In this document: positions 27,448 through 37,379 of the stretch, in pieces | Numbering within the stretch: position 1 is the first letter of the stretch | How the letters are laid out: each line of letters opens with the position of its first letter | Notes under the pieces: model-generated | Told to the model about the DNA's origin: nothing | The model's input: the letters and a program-made list of their open reading frames with translations, nothing else | Database searches by the model: none | Assembly (NCBI GenBank): GCA_024809215.1 | Contig: JANUBW010000011.1 | Span: 62,001 to 126,000 of the forward strand | Length of the DNA: 64,000 bases | Direction: 5' to 3' | Source of the DNA: Niastella sp. OAS944 | GTDB lineage: Bacteria; Bacteroidota; Bacteroidia; Chitinophagales; Chitinophagaceae | Made by a program: the position numbers and the translations under genes

Positions 27448-28331
27448 TTCGCTATGTTTAATTCCTTCAGGAAAACGATGATCGATTTATTCAGCTCCGA
27501 GTTTTTATCCTGGGGAAAGTTGCCATGCAAACCGCCGGGGATGGTTACAAAGGTTGTTTTAACACCTGCCTCTTCAAATTTCTTGTGGAGGTCAACTGAT
27601 TGTTGATAAGGTACAACCGGATCGGCATCGCCATGTACAATGAATGTGGGCGGACTATTCTTAGTTACATAGTTGATGGGCGAAACTGATTTTATGAAAG
27701 CCGCGTCTTTAGCTTTATCCCCCAACCAACGCGTGGCCGACTTGCTGGTAATGCGTGGGCCATAAGCCCAATCGTTTACATCGGCAATACCATATTTATC
27801 TATAATAGCTGCTACTTTAATATTTTCTACGCCTTTGCAATTGCCATCAAAGCGATGATCATTGGCCAATAAACCGGCCATCAATGCCAGGTGCCCGCCG
27901 GCGCTACCGCCCATGATCACAATTTTATTTACATCAACATTCAATGCGGCTGCGTTCTTTACAATATAGGCCAATGCACATCTTGCATCTTCCACGGCAG
28001 CGGGTGCGGTAGCCTGCGGAGTTAATCGGTATTCGATATTCGCCACGGCAAAACCCGCTTTGAAAAATGTACTAAACCCGGTTTGCGATTCCTTGGTGCC
28101 ATGGTTCCAGCCACCACCATGAATATTTATAACAATGGGCACTGGTCCTTTATCTTTTGGCGCCAGGTACAGATCGAGCTTTTGCTCCCAACCAGGGCCT
28201 GAAGCGTACACAACATTAAACAGTGCATTATAACCTACAGGGTAATTAACTTTTTTTACCGCAGTATCTTCCTGTGCGTTTCCGAATAGGCAAGCGAATA
28301 GCCCTGCCATTAAAAATGACATTTTTTTCAT
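27444..28331 (-). CDS. secreted alpha/beta hydrolase (esterase/lipase-like)
   Basis: The 295-residue protein has a signal peptide ending GNAQ (about residue 20). The oxyanion motif HGGGW and the nucleophile elbow GGSAGG are those of the BD-FAE/acetyl-esterase branch; the acid and histidine are likely in HGDADPVVP and GGLHGNF near the end. Alginate from bacteria can be O-acetylated, so a deacetylating role is plausible, but the substrate is not established. It lies between KdgF and PL7 in the alginate operon, overlapping PL7 by 4 bp. Confidence 0.88.
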   Translation of the reverse strand: MKKMSFLMAGLFACLFGNAQEDTAVKKVNYPVGYNALFNVVYASGPGWEQKLDLYLAPKDKGPVPIVINIHGGGWNHGTKESQTGFSTFFKAGFAVANIEYRLTPQATAPAAVEDARCALAYIVKNAAALNVDVNKIVIMGGSAGGHLALMAGLLANDHRFDGNCKGVENIKVAAIIDKYGIADVNDWAYGPRITSKSATRWLGDKAKDAAFIKSVSPINYVTKNSPPTFIVHGDADPVVPYQQSVDLHKKFEEAGVKTTFVTIPGGLHGNFPQDKNSELNKSIIVFLKELNIAK

Positions 28332-28365
28332 TAGAGCAAGTTTATGTTCTTTAAGTGGTGTAAGG

Positions 28366-28704
28366 TTATTTCAGAAAATCTTCGCGATGGGGTGAGAACA
28401 CGTCTACCAGCATCCCGGCTTCGAGGCATACACAACCATGAATAACATTTGGTGGCACATAGTAACCATCGCCCTTGCGAATGATCTTTTTTTCATCGCC
28501 AATGGTCATTTCAAATACGCCACTTTCAACATAGGTTACCTGTACATGCGGATGCTGATGCAGTGAACCAACGCCACCTTTCTCAAACTTTGCTTTTACC
28601 AGCATGATCTGATCATCGTACCCATATATCTGTCGTTGAATGCCGTTACCTACATCTTCCCAGGGTATCTCCTGCTCAAACTGAAACTCATTGCTACGTA
28701 ACAT
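28366..28704 (-). CDS. kdgF: KdgF-like cupin, unsaturated uronate linearising enzyme
   Basis: The 112-residue single cupin has the metal set H49, H51, Q55 and H89 (SLHQHPHVQ and NVIHG). This matches KdgF, which speeds conversion of the 4,5-unsaturated uronate released by alginate and pectate lyases into the open-chain keto form (DEH or DKI). No signal peptide is present, so it acts in the cytoplasm or is left intracellular. It sits directly after the PL17 lyase gene (6-bp gap), the step whose product it would use. Confidence 0.88.
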   Translation of the reverse strand: MLRSNEFQFEQEIPWEDVGNGIQRQIYGYDDQIMLVKAKFEKGGVGSLHQHPHVQVTYVESGVFEMTIGDEKKIIRKGDGYYVPPNVIHGCVCLEAGMLVDVFSPHREDFLK

Positions 28705-28710
28705 ATATGC

Positions 28711-30849
28711 CTATTTTATAGTAATAAATGATTGTTTATTGTTGTACTGCAGCGCGATGGTATACTTCTTCTTATTATAAGTAAATTCAAAGGCGGTGAC
28801 TTCTGCCCCATCGCTTAACAGCTTTATTTCTTTTGTTTGCGGTTTAAACCCTACCGTATATTCTGCTACCGGGTTGGTTTTACCATGTGGTTCGGTAATA
28901 TTTATGAACGTATGTGCAGCCTTGCCTCTTTCAGAAATGATATATGCTTTTTCACTACGCAGGTTAAATTCAGGATCATTAGCGCCACAGGTCACAAAGG
29001 AAACATGGGTAGCGGTATCGGCCAGGAAAGTAGTGGTATAGAACCGTTTGTTATTGATAAAAGTGATAGCGCCATTGGCCGAACTCAGTTTGGTTTCGCC
29101 ATTTACCCACATATGCTGATACCCGAAATTATCGCCGGCCGGCAGCAGTTGGTTATTATTAGTAGTAACAGGGAAATTAGTATCTGTAAGATGCCCCTGG
29201 TACCAGAATGGCAGATCGTATTGATGCGGGGTTGAACTATTTGCTCGGAACACATCGATCAGTAAGGGCATGGTAGCGCCATCGGGTTTAAAAAGAATGG
29301 CTGTACGCATCAGTTGCACGCCTTCAAAAGCATGATCTTCTTTTGCACTCACCACCTGGTATTGCGGGGTTGCATTAAAGTAGATCAATTCGGGCGAAGC
29401 TTTCTCCCCCGCTTTCTCATTACCCTTGTATTGCGATTGTTTATCTACCGCTATGGTATTATGGGCAATGGTTTGTTTACCCCAGGTATTGTTTTCTTTA
29501 GTATAGTTGCCGCCGTTCTTCGTTTCGATATTTAAGAACCGTACCGCACCATAATCACTGAACACTTCGGTATTATTGTCGTAATATAAAATATTCAACC
29601 GGTCAAAATGGCCATGCCCCATGCCCTGCGAAGCTGCTTTTAGTACTACACAAGCCTGGTCATCGTTATTGCCGTCGCGTAAAATACCCAATCCGCCATC
29701 TTTACCATTGGCCCCATCGCTTATCCACATGGGCTGATAGGCGAATGGTTTGGTTTTACCTTCTGCAATGGCTTTGGCTACTCTTAAACCGGCATCACTG
29801 ATGATCACCTTCTTTTGTTGTTGAACAACATCAAGCAGATCGTCGTTCGATTGCATATCGCTGTAAGCTATATCAACAGCATACACCATTTCTTCGGTCT
29901 CTAAACTTTTATCCTTCATGGCGTCGTTCAGCGGGAAGAACATTTTATTGGTATAGGTGCATTGTAATGCCGTGTTCACCGCTTTCTTTAACAACCCACC
30001 GCGGTAATCATAAATACCCAACTCCGGCTGATATTGATGTATTGTTTTAGCCAGCATTATGAAAGGTAAAATTGCATAGCGTTGGTAGTAGGGCCCTTCA
30101 GTATAATAACCATCGGGTGAGAACAACTGGTTCAACTGTGCCAGAAAACCAGCTTTATCATCTTTCCTGCCGCCATGCAGGGCTATCTCAACCCAATCTT
30201 TGCGGCCGCACACATAACCAGTCATTCCAACTGCGGCTACCGACCAGGTGCCATGGTTATGGATCTTATTGAATATTTCACCATTCACTTCCGACAACTC
30301 TTTTACAATGGGTTCGAATAATTCGCTCTCGATCTTTTTTCTTTCTTCCGGTTTCAGGTAATCGTACACACAATCGTACCCCTGTATTACATATACCTGC
30401 CACACACAATCGTTGAGGTTTTGCCAGAACATTTTACCACCGGGTTGATCTTTACGTTTTGGATGACGGCCCCAGGTATTATACACTGCCGCATACTGCA
30501 ACAACAAGTCCTTTACATAACGGGCATATTGCTCATCTTTGGTTATTTGCCAGGCAATGCCGCAGGCCAGTATATTCTGGTAATTCTTTTTATGCTGCTC
30601 ATGCGTGGTACCACCGCCGCTATCATGTGGCGTAGGTACATCAATAGCTCCCTTAATAGCTTTATCGGCATCTTTCTTTAACTCCTTCCACGACTGTTGT
30701 AACAAAGGATATTTTGTAACGCCATTGCGAACGGTCTCAATATTTTGCCGGGTAAGCAACAAAGAGGGATGCTGTTGTTGCGCCCGCGTGGTTTGCAACA
30801 ATCCGGCTATCATCGATACAACTAAGCACAATCTTTCTATTCGTAGCAT
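28711..30849 (-). CDS. oligoalginate lyase, polysaccharide lyase family 17
   Basis: The 712-residue protein has a signal peptide (to about TRAQ, residue 24), an N-terminal alpha/alpha toroid of the alginate-lyase type (about 30-370) and a C-terminal heparinase II/III-like beta-sandwich (about 380-712). The N198-H199 pair (HNHG) and the tyrosines of EGPYYQRY (Y254, Y255, Y258) lie where the catalytic N-H and Y of Alg17c-type PL17 enzymes fall. These are exolytic and release unsaturated monouronate from oligoalginate, preferring mannuronate ends. Six base pairs separate it from PL6 and six from kdgF. Confidence 0.92.
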   Translation of the reverse strand: MLRIERLCLVVSMIAGLLQTTRAQQQHPSLLLTRQNIETVRNGVTKYPLLQQSWKELKKDADKAIKGAIDVPTPHDSGGGTTHEQHKKNYQNILACGIAWQITKDEQYARYVKDLLLQYAAVYNTWGRHPKRKDQPGGKMFWQNLNDCVWQVYVIQGYDCVYDYLKPEERKKIESELFEPIVKELSEVNGEIFNKIHNHGTWSVAAVGMTGYVCGRKDWVEIALHGGRKDDKAGFLAQLNQLFSPDGYYTEGPYYQRYAILPFIMLAKTIHQYQPELGIYDYRGGLLKKAVNTALQCTYTNKMFFPLNDAMKDKSLETEEMVYAVDIAYSDMQSNDDLLDVVQQQKKVIISDAGLRVAKAIAEGKTKPFAYQPMWISDGANGKDGGLGILRDGNNDDQACVVLKAASQGMGHGHFDRLNILYYDNNTEVFSDYGAVRFLNIETKNGGNYTKENNTWGKQTIAHNTIAVDKQSQYKGNEKAGEKASPELIYFNATPQYQVVSAKEDHAFEGVQLMRTAILFKPDGATMPLLIDVFRANSSTPHQYDLPFWYQGHLTDTNFPVTTNNNQLLPAGDNFGYQHMWVNGETKLSSANGAITFINNKRFYTTTFLADTATHVSFVTCGANDPEFNLRSEKAYIISERGKAAHTFINITEPHGKTNPVAEYTVGFKPQTKEIKLLSDGAEVTAFEFTYNKKKYTIALQYNNKQSFITIK

Positions 30850-30855
30850 GCGTTA

Positions 30856-33156
30856 TTAATTTACACCCAATCTTTTTCCATCGGCAGCTACCAGGTTACC
30901 GGAAGCCAGTCTGAAATCGTACAGGGACGGATTGTTAAATACAGGGGTATTGTAAAAAATATGTTTACCGGTCACATTATTAAAGAACGAACTTACCCGA
31001 CCGCTTTTATAAAAATTACAGTAATCAACTTTCAGTTTGTCCCAACTCATTTCTTCAAACCAAATGCATCGGCCTCCGGCGCCGCTTTTATTAAACACAC
31101 AATTGGTAACGGTAGCTATTTGTGCACCCAGCAGTTTTACCACACAGCCCTGCATGCGGTTCTCTACTTCGTTGAAAGTGCAATGATCTATCAACACATC
31201 CGGACCTGTGGTACTTTCATCATTACCACCGCGGTATACATTAATGGCGGTGCTGAGCATATTGGTGAACACACAACCTGTTACAACCAGGTGGGCTACA
31301 TTGTAAATACCTTTATCATCTTTTTCGCTGGAGAAATCGATACCCGTACCTGAATTATGATGAAATAAACTATTGGTGATGATCACCGAATCGGCATATG
31401 TACTTTTTGTACCCCTTATACAGGCGAAACTGCTTTCATTGAAGTTGAAGAACTCGCAATTGTTTACTTGTAATCGGTAATGACTGTTCATAGGTTTTAC
31501 CGTGGTGCTGATGGCAGCCTGCACATCGTCATAACTTTTATAGGCGCTATTGAACTGAATGTTTTCTACAGTTACACTGCCACCATTTTCAATTACGATA
31601 AACGCGGGCAAACTTTTTTCACCAACATTTACTAATTGTGATTTTGCACCTTTAATAGTTAATAGGGTACGGACCACCAGTGGTTCTTCGATTTGGTATA
31701 GCCCTGTATCGGTGAGTTGAATAATATCGCCGGCTTTTGCTTTGGCAACAATGGCTGCCAGTTGCTTACTTTGCGCGGCCGATACTGAATAAGTTACAGA
31801 AGCAGTTAGTGTTGGCTTTGAGGGAGTGTACCAGGCTGCACCGGTTTCCTTTGCATTCATCACCGGCAATTGTTCAATATCTATCCCTTTATCATGTTTT
31901 ATCATAGGATATATATTAATAAGCGTATCAAGTCCTTTGCCAGCAGTGAACCCCTTTACAATTGTAGTAACACCTGGTGCAACGTAGGTATTGCCTGAGA
32001 ACAAAATACCGCCATCATTATTGGCATCTTCATAAAGGCGCTTTCCTTTGGATGCAATAAAATTGTTTCTAAAAACCACATTTTGAGGAGCAGCTGTACG
32101 CTCAGGATCTTTGCCTGCCCCAAAAACAATGCTTTTACAATTGATAAAAGTATTATGGTGTATTTGTACATCTTTTACCTGCACATAGCGATTAGGTAAA
32201 GAATTCGGCACACCATTCAGTACGCTGAACGCGGAATGAAATCGCTCGCCGGCCAGATCAACAAAAAAATTATTACTTACGGTATGGCCAGGGTTTATAA
32301 CACGCACGCCACCAGTATATGGTTTATTACGACCAAAAAATACATTGTTGCTTACGGTGTTGCGTTCGCCATGTCGCAGCACCAGTCCGCCCTCGCACTC
32401 TAAAAAGGTGTTACAGTTAATCTGGTTGTCACCGCTTTTTATAGAAATGATCTCTACCTCACCGCTACAGCGTTCAAAATAGTTATGATGAATATTGGTG
32501 CGGGAAGAAGTCAATGCATAGCGTGACACTCCCACCCTGATGGTTTCGCCACCATTGGAGCCCAGGGGTAATCTTCCGTTGAAGTAATTGCTGTCTATTT
32601 CATGGTGGTTCTGCTGACTGCGTTCATCATTCAATTCAACAATAATAGTAGTACCGCCTGTAAGTTTATTGCCAATGGTGCAATGATCGATTCGGTTGTA
32701 CTGCCCCCATAAAATGATCCAGTTCTCGTTATCGAAACGGCCAGGTTTATTATAGCTGTCAATTACGCAATTGGTAAGGCGGCAATGGTTAGCCAGTTTA
32801 TCATTATTCTTTCTAAACTCAATCACGGCGCCTTTTTCGGCAAACCCATCCACAAAATGAATGCCCGATACCACCACATAATCGCTACCAAATTTTATAA
32901 ATGAGTTACCAGTGAATTGTACAGCGCCCGGCGTGGCAGCAGCAATTACAACAGGTTTTTCTTTTGTACCGTTTGTTTCAATGGTAAGCGCTACATCTTT
33001 CCAATTGCCTTTATCAAGCAAGATGGTATCGCCGGGCTGGGCGTTTGTGAGGGCGTTGTTTAGTTGTTGGGGGTTGCTTACTAATATGGAAGCGGCTTGT
33101 GCACCGTGCGCGAGCAGAGCTATAACTAGGAAGTATATGTATCGTATCTTTTTCAT
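30856..33156 (-). CDS. alginate lyase, polysaccharide lyase family 6 (two-domain)
   Basis: The 766-residue protein has a signal peptide ending GAQAA (about 22), then two right-handed beta-helix domains, about 25-430 and 445-766. The catalytic lysine K240 (ISIKSGDN) and arginine R261 (LRHGE) are 21 residues apart, the same spacing as K220/R241 in the characterised PL6 enzyme AlyGC, and acidic residues near E233/E235 fit the calcium site. The second helix is also seen in long PL6 enzymes. It cuts alginate, usually guluronate-rich or alternating blocks. It follows the regulator with a 171-bp gap holding a G/C-rich hairpin. Confidence 0.92.
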   Translation of the reverse strand: MKKIRYIYFLVIALLAHGAQAASILVSNPQQLNNALTNAQPGDTILLDKGNWKDVALTIETNGTKEKPVVIAAATPGAVQFTGNSFIKFGSDYVVVSGIHFVDGFAEKGAVIEFRKNNDKLANHCRLTNCVIDSYNKPGRFDNENWIILWGQYNRIDHCTIGNKLTGGTTIIVELNDERSQQNHHEIDSNYFNGRLPLGSNGGETIRVGVSRYALTSSRTNIHHNYFERCSGEVEIISIKSGDNQINCNTFLECEGGLVLRHGERNTVSNNVFFGRNKPYTGGVRVINPGHTVSNNFFVDLAGERFHSAFSVLNGVPNSLPNRYVQVKDVQIHHNTFINCKSIVFGAGKDPERTAAPQNVVFRNNFIASKGKRLYEDANNDGGILFSGNTYVAPGVTTIVKGFTAGKGLDTLINIYPMIKHDKGIDIEQLPVMNAKETGAAWYTPSKPTLTASVTYSVSAAQSKQLAAIVAKAKAGDIIQLTDTGLYQIEEPLVVRTLLTIKGAKSQLVNVGEKSLPAFIVIENGGSVTVENIQFNSAYKSYDDVQAAISTTVKPMNSHYRLQVNNCEFFNFNESSFACIRGTKSTYADSVIITNSLFHHNSGTGIDFSSEKDDKGIYNVAHLVVTGCVFTNMLSTAINVYRGGNDESTTGPDVLIDHCTFNEVENRMQGCVVKLLGAQIATVTNCVFNKSGAGGRCIWFEEMSWDKLKVDYCNFYKSGRVSSFFNNVTGKHIFYNTPVFNNPSLYDFRLASGNLVAADGKRLGVN

Positions 33157-33183
33157 TAGTATTTGTCTGATTTGAAACTAAAG

Positions 33184-33226
33184 GCCCCCTCCCCAAACCC
33201 CTCCCCCGGTGGGGGGAGGGGCTTCC
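33184..33226. repeat. GC-rich hairpin element in the alginate operon
   Basis: CCCCTCCCCC (33198-33207) pairs with GGGGGAGGGG (33212-33221) around a 4-nt loop, preceded by GGCCCCCTCCCC. Similar C-rich/G-rich elements are scattered in many Bacteroidota genomes. Placed between the regulator and PL6 it may block or stabilise the transcript. Confidence 0.6.
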
Positions 33227-33287
33227 CTTTATAAAATCATTGTGATTGAGGTTTGCCATTTATTAAGCTGCCGCACAGAAACTCCGC

Positions 33288-33323
33288 GAACTAAGAACTA
33301 AAAACTGAGAACTAAGAACTGAA
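33288..33323. repeat. heptamer array 7 (AGAACTA units)
   Basis: Five tandem 7-bp units (AGAACTA, AAAACTG, AGAACTA, AGAACTG types) lie immediately downstream of the GntR regulator stop codon (33328). No complementary arm is present. Confidence 0.6.
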
Positions 33324-33327
33324 CAAC

Positions 33328-34050
33328 TCACCAACCTTTTTTCTCCATGCTTATTCTCAAAATATCATCAAGATGCGCCGCCATCGCAGCCCCCGCCGCA
33401 TCGGCATCCTTATTTTCAATAGCCTGTAATATTTCATGATGCTCTGCCATAGCCTGTACACCACGGTTGTCGCCACAGATCTTTTGATCAATAATATTCT
33501 TAATAATATCGGGCAACAACATCAGCAGCATCGACTCAAACACTGAGTTCTTGGTGGCATTGGCTATACGCAGGTGAATAAACATGTCTTCCTGCACCGC
33601 ATCCTGTTTGTTGTTCACTTTATTATCGTAATCAGCAACGGCCGACCGCAACAATTCCAGGTCTTCATCGGTGCGCCTGATGGCCGCCAGGCGGGCAGCA
33701 TTGATCTCCATATAATACCGGGCTTCTATCAGCGCAGAAAAATCATCTTTATTGAAATTGATGATATCGGTTAGTACGCCCTCGATCATTTTGATACTGT
33801 AACCCGATACATAGGTGCCACTTTGCGGCGAGGTCTTCAGCAATCCAAAGAACTCCAGCTTGCGAATAGCTTCGCGCACATAACTGCGGCCAACGCCCAG
33901 TCTTTCGGCCAGTACCCTTTCAGCCGGCAGGCGGTCACCAGGTTTTAGTTGTCCTGTGGTGATCAGCTGTTTTAATTGCTGTATGATCTTATCGGTGGGA
34001 CTTTCCACTTCTATGCTTTTGATACTTTGTATTATATCTGCGGTATCCAT
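33328..34050 (-). CDS. FadR/GntR-family transcriptional regulator (FCD domain)
   Basis: The 240-residue protein has a winged helix-turn-helix at about residues 15-85 (LKPGDRLPAERVLAERLGVGRSYVREAIRKLE) and an FCD ligand-binding helical bundle at about 100-235, with metal-binding D and H candidates in EDMFIHLRIA and AEHHEIL. FadR-type regulators of uronate loci usually sense a pathway intermediate such as KDG or DEH. It is encoded inside the alginate operon, and two palindromes of the type this family binds (TTGGTTAACCAA) overlap the predicted promoter start of the operon's SusC gene. It is the likely repressor of the locus. Confidence 0.92.
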   Translation of the reverse strand: MDTADIIQSIKSIEVESPTDKIIQQLKQLITTGQLKPGDRLPAERVLAERLGVGRSYVREAIRKLEFFGLLKTSPQSGTYVSGYSIKMIEGVLTDIINFNKDDFSALIEARYYMEINAARLAAIRRTDEDLELLRSAVADYDNKVNNKQDAVQEDMFIHLRIANATKNSVFESMLLMLLPDIIKNIIDQKICGDNRGVQAMAEHHEILQAIENKDADAAGAAMAAHLDDILRISMEKKGW

Positions 34051-34091
34051 AATGTTACTTTTATTTACAGGTGTAAGGTTAATGATTTTTT

Positions 34092-35699
34092 TTATTGCTC
34101 TTTCATTATGTCGATTGTTAATGTAGAAGTTCCCTGTGAGGGTACCGCTACCACGTTGATCGCATTAACTTTGATCAATATATTTTTAGTTGCTCCGGTG
34201 CCGCCTGCAGGTGTTACTTTAGCCCAGATCACTGAAGAAGTACTAAAGGTACTATTGTTTGGTGCATTGGCAGAGGGAGCGCTCACCCCGGTGAAAAATG
34301 CATCGTTCAACTCGGTAATGGTGTTGGCATTGAACTTAGTGATAATATTACTTTCTGCCGATCCTGTTCCCAATACCCTGAACAGGGTTTTCTTCAGGGT
34401 GTTTGCCGTTGGCGTAGGCGGCGCCCAGCTGGCACCATTGCATTTAAAGGTCGATAAAGTACCCGCCGAAATATTCGCCGGGTTATTAAAGGCTATCAGT
34501 GGCGTACTGTTACAGAAGATGGCAAAATCAATACGCGCATTATAACTGGCATCATTAATTGCTTCGCACGGCCCAACCACCGGCGCCGAAGGTTCGCCCG
34601 TAAAGAAACAGGTGGTTGAATTGGTGCCGGTAAGTCCCTGCGCCATCATGGTAAGATTTTTCCAGTAATAATACGGCAGTATTACAACCGGTACGGTGGC
34701 CGAATTCTGACTATTACTGGCATCTTTAGCTACCAACTTACACCCCGTTACTGTAGCGCCATACCCAAATGTTGAATAGGTGAATGTATAATTATATTCA
34801 TTGGTCGTAGATCCGGTTAGCGTTGGCGTAAGCGTTCCCTGCATGGTTTCGCCACTGCCGGTAAGGGCATATACCGTAACTGTACTTAAGGGCGTATATG
34901 ATTTGAGGGTACCGCTTATTTCAGGTTTACCGTCGGGCAGGGCAGCTTTAAGCTCAGTAGCATTGAATGTGATCACAGGTTTAAATGGAATGTTGATAAA
35001 CTGTATCACTTTTTCTGTTCTCAATCCATATATATCAACCGCCGTTACTTTCAATTGCCCGGCGCCATCGCCATAGGTATAATTATAATTAATAGTATAC
35101 TCTTTTGCGCCATTGGCGGCCATACTATCAAGAGCTTCGAAATTACCGTTGCGGTTATCCGAGATATAGATCTTTGACAGTCCCGTTTCGGTAGTGGCCC
35201 TGGCACCGATTGCCGTTGTGCCCGTTAACGAAGGAGTTATTTTATCGGGCAAGCCGGTTATTACAGGTGCATTGGGATCAAAGTAGCTGATCCTGATTAT
35301 TTTTTCGAAAGAAGCCTCATTATCCTGTACGCACAACAGCTTCAGCCCTTTTACGGTGGCCAGATTGATACCTGCCCAGGATACGGCCTTTACCTCAAAC
35401 TTGTAGTCGCGCCGGTTTTCTGCAGCAGGAAAATCAACCTGAATAAGTGTATCCTGCTTGCCATCGCGTTGTAAATAATAATAGATCACTTCCATATTAA
35501 TGCCCGAACTAACGTTACCGCTAACGGTGGCCTGTGGCTGAAAACTTTTTAAAGCCACGTTATATACAAATTCCTGGCTTTCCAAAGTGCCCTCAGGCTG
35601 TACAAAGTCTTTTTTATGACAGGCTACCATTACCAAAACCATAATGGCTAACCCGGTAATTATTGATGATTTGAATATTTTTATCATAAGGCAAGTCAT
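34092..35699 (-). CDS. surface lipoprotein of the alginate locus (SusE/F-like position)
   Basis: The 535-residue protein starts at 35699 or, for a cleaner signal peptide, at ATG 35687. A lipobox VMVAC (C27) predicts lipidation. The N-terminal DFVQPEGTLESQEF and repeated beta-sandwich-like segments (PVITGLPDKITPSL, KPVITFNATELKAAL) suggest Ig-like domains followed by a C-terminal binding domain. It follows SusD in the operon, where SusE/SusF-type glycan-binding proteins normally lie, so alginate binding at the cell surface is likely. I do not recognise the exact family and see no catalytic motif. Confidence 0.82.
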   Translation of the reverse strand: MTCLMIKIFKSSIITGLAIMVLVMVACHKKDFVQPEGTLESQEFVYNVALKSFQPQATVSGNVSSGINMEVIYYYLQRDGKQDTLIQVDFPAAENRRDYKFEVKAVSWAGINLATVKGLKLLCVQDNEASFEKIIRISYFDPNAPVITGLPDKITPSLTGTTAIGARATTETGLSKIYISDNRNGNFEALDSMAANGAKEYTINYNYTYGDGAGQLKVTAVDIYGLRTEKVIQFINIPFKPVITFNATELKAALPDGKPEISGTLKSYTPLSTVTVYALTGSGETMQGTLTPTLTGSTTNEYNYTFTYSTFGYGATVTGCKLVAKDASNSQNSATVPVVILPYYYWKNLTMMAQGLTGTNSTTCFFTGEPSAPVVGPCEAINDASYNARIDFAIFCNSTPLIAFNNPANISAGTLSTFKCNGASWAPPTPTANTLKKTLFRVLGTGSAESNIITKFNANTITELNDAFFTGVSAPSANAPNNSTFSTSSVIWAKVTPAGGTGATKNILIKVNAINVVAVPSQGTSTLTIDIMKEQ

Positions 35700-35785
35700 A
35701 GTTAGTTAATTAAGGAGTTTCAAGATGGGGCACCTTTTGCAGAATGTTAAGCAATTTCAGCCATCTGGTAAAGGCACCGCGCCTT

Positions 35786-37354
35786 TTAATACCCTTTATT
35801 CTGTTCAATCGCTATTTCATTATTCGTATCCAATTCACGTTGCGGTATCGGCAATAGCGGCCGTATATTAATATTAGCCTGCAACTCGGTCAACAACAAT
35901 GCCGGTTTGAATCTTTTATAATGTGCATCGTATTCAGACGCGTAATAGGCATTCATGGCCGTTACAAACTGACCGGTGCGAATAAGATCGAACAGCCGAT
36001 GGTTCTCATACGCCAGCTCCAATCTTCTTTCATCGAGCAGCTTAGGAAGGAAGGTTGTGGCCGTAATTGCTTCGGCGCCAGATGAAGGATACTGATAAAA
36101 TTGCGCAGAGAATGTTCCTGTGCCAGGATATACACCAGCCCCGGCCCTGGCCCTGATGCGGTTGATTAGATCTACAGACGCCTGATCAAATCCAAGCGCT
36201 TCAGCTTTCATCAACAATACATCGGCAAAACGTAGTACGGGGAAATCATTCTCGGCATCATTCTTTACCATCACGGCAGATAAAAATTTCTTTACATAGT
36301 TCAGCGAATTGTACCGCGCAATGGTGGCATCCTTGCGTTTATCGGCAAAACCGGTAGTGGGCACAATATATTTGGCCACCATATTATCGGTTGGGTAATT
36401 CAACCCCGAGCCATTTCCATTTACAATGGCACTCCCGCTGTTGAGTGCCGCAAATGAATTGGCCATATAATTACCAAGCCCCAGACCACCCGCTTTGTAA
36501 CGAACCGCGAAAACGATCTCTTTGTTCATTTCATTGCTGATAGAGAACACATCGGCATAGGCCGACATCAGATCATGCCCGCTGTTTGTGATCACCTCAT
36601 CGAGCAAGGGCAATGCATCGGTTTTACGGTTTAGGGTTAAGTATACTTTCGCCAGCAATGATTTGGCAGCCCAAACAGTGGCCCGGCCCAGGTCTTCCTG
36701 TGCCATAGCACTATAGGTTTTCTTTAGCATAAACCCTTGCGCAGCTTCCAGGTCGGCCGTTATCAGTTTATAACAATCCTCTACCGAAGAGCGATTGACA
36801 GATTTCAATGCAACCGGATCTTCTTTTGTTGTAAGCAGGAACACCCCGCCATACAGGCGCACCAGGTTAAAATAGTGATAGGCTCTTATAAACAATGCCT
36901 CTCCGGCCAGTTGTTTCCGTTGCGCTTCGTCCATTTGCGCAATGGGCTCGCCCATGGTAATTTGTCCATTGGCATATTCAATACCCAAACTTCTCAAAAC
37001 ATAATTGGCGCTGCGAATATTCTTGTACGTATAATACCAGTAATCGTATACCTTATCGTGCGATGAGTTTTGCAGGTAGGTGTTCAGATCATTCAATTCA
37101 ATATTTGGCACCGATGTACTACCCGGTGAGCCTTGTTTTGCAACATCGGCCCGCAACTCGGTCATCATCCATTCGGTTTCCAATGGTTTTTGCAAACCGT
37201 TATAACAACCGGTGAGCGCCACCTTCACTTCTTCATAATTACGATAGTAATTTTCTACCGTCACATTCGACTCCGGCTTCAGGTCAATGATCTTGTTACA
37301 GGCCGCAAAGCTGGCAACAAGTAGTATGATGGAAGTTTGTTTAAGCAATTTCAT
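35786..37354 (-). CDS. SusD/RagB-family lipoprotein of the alginate locus
   Basis: The start is set at ATG 37354 (522 aa), which gives signal peptide MKLLKQTSIILLVASFAAC with lipidated C19; the longer frame to 37396 would overlap the SusC stop and lacks a signal peptide. SusD landmarks include IDLKPE, EALFIRAYHYFNLVRLYGGV and HRLFDLIRTGQ. It binds the glycan at the cell surface and pairs with the SusC encoded 25 bp upstream. The ligand is inferred as alginate oligosaccharides from the PL6, PL7 and PL17 genes of the same operon. Confidence 0.92.
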   Translation of the reverse strand: MKLLKQTSIILLVASFAACNKIIDLKPESNVTVENYYRNYEEVKVALTGCYNGLQKPLETEWMMTELRADVAKQGSPGSTSVPNIELNDLNTYLQNSSHDKVYDYWYYTYKNIRSANYVLRSLGIEYANGQITMGEPIAQMDEAQRKQLAGEALFIRAYHYFNLVRLYGGVFLLTTKEDPVALKSVNRSSVEDCYKLITADLEAAQGFMLKKTYSAMAQEDLGRATVWAAKSLLAKVYLTLNRKTDALPLLDEVITNSGHDLMSAYADVFSISNEMNKEIVFAVRYKAGGLGLGNYMANSFAALNSGSAIVNGNGSGLNYPTDNMVAKYIVPTTGFADKRKDATIARYNSLNYVKKFLSAVMVKNDAENDFPVLRFADVLLMKAEALGFDQASVDLINRIRARAGAGVYPGTGTFSAQFYQYPSSGAEAITATTFLPKLLDERRLELAYENHRLFDLIRTGQFVTAMNAYYASEYDAHYKRFKPALLLTELQANINIRPLLPIPQRELDTNNEIAIEQNKGY

Positions 37355-37379
37355 GACGAATATTTTTCTATGGCAATCG

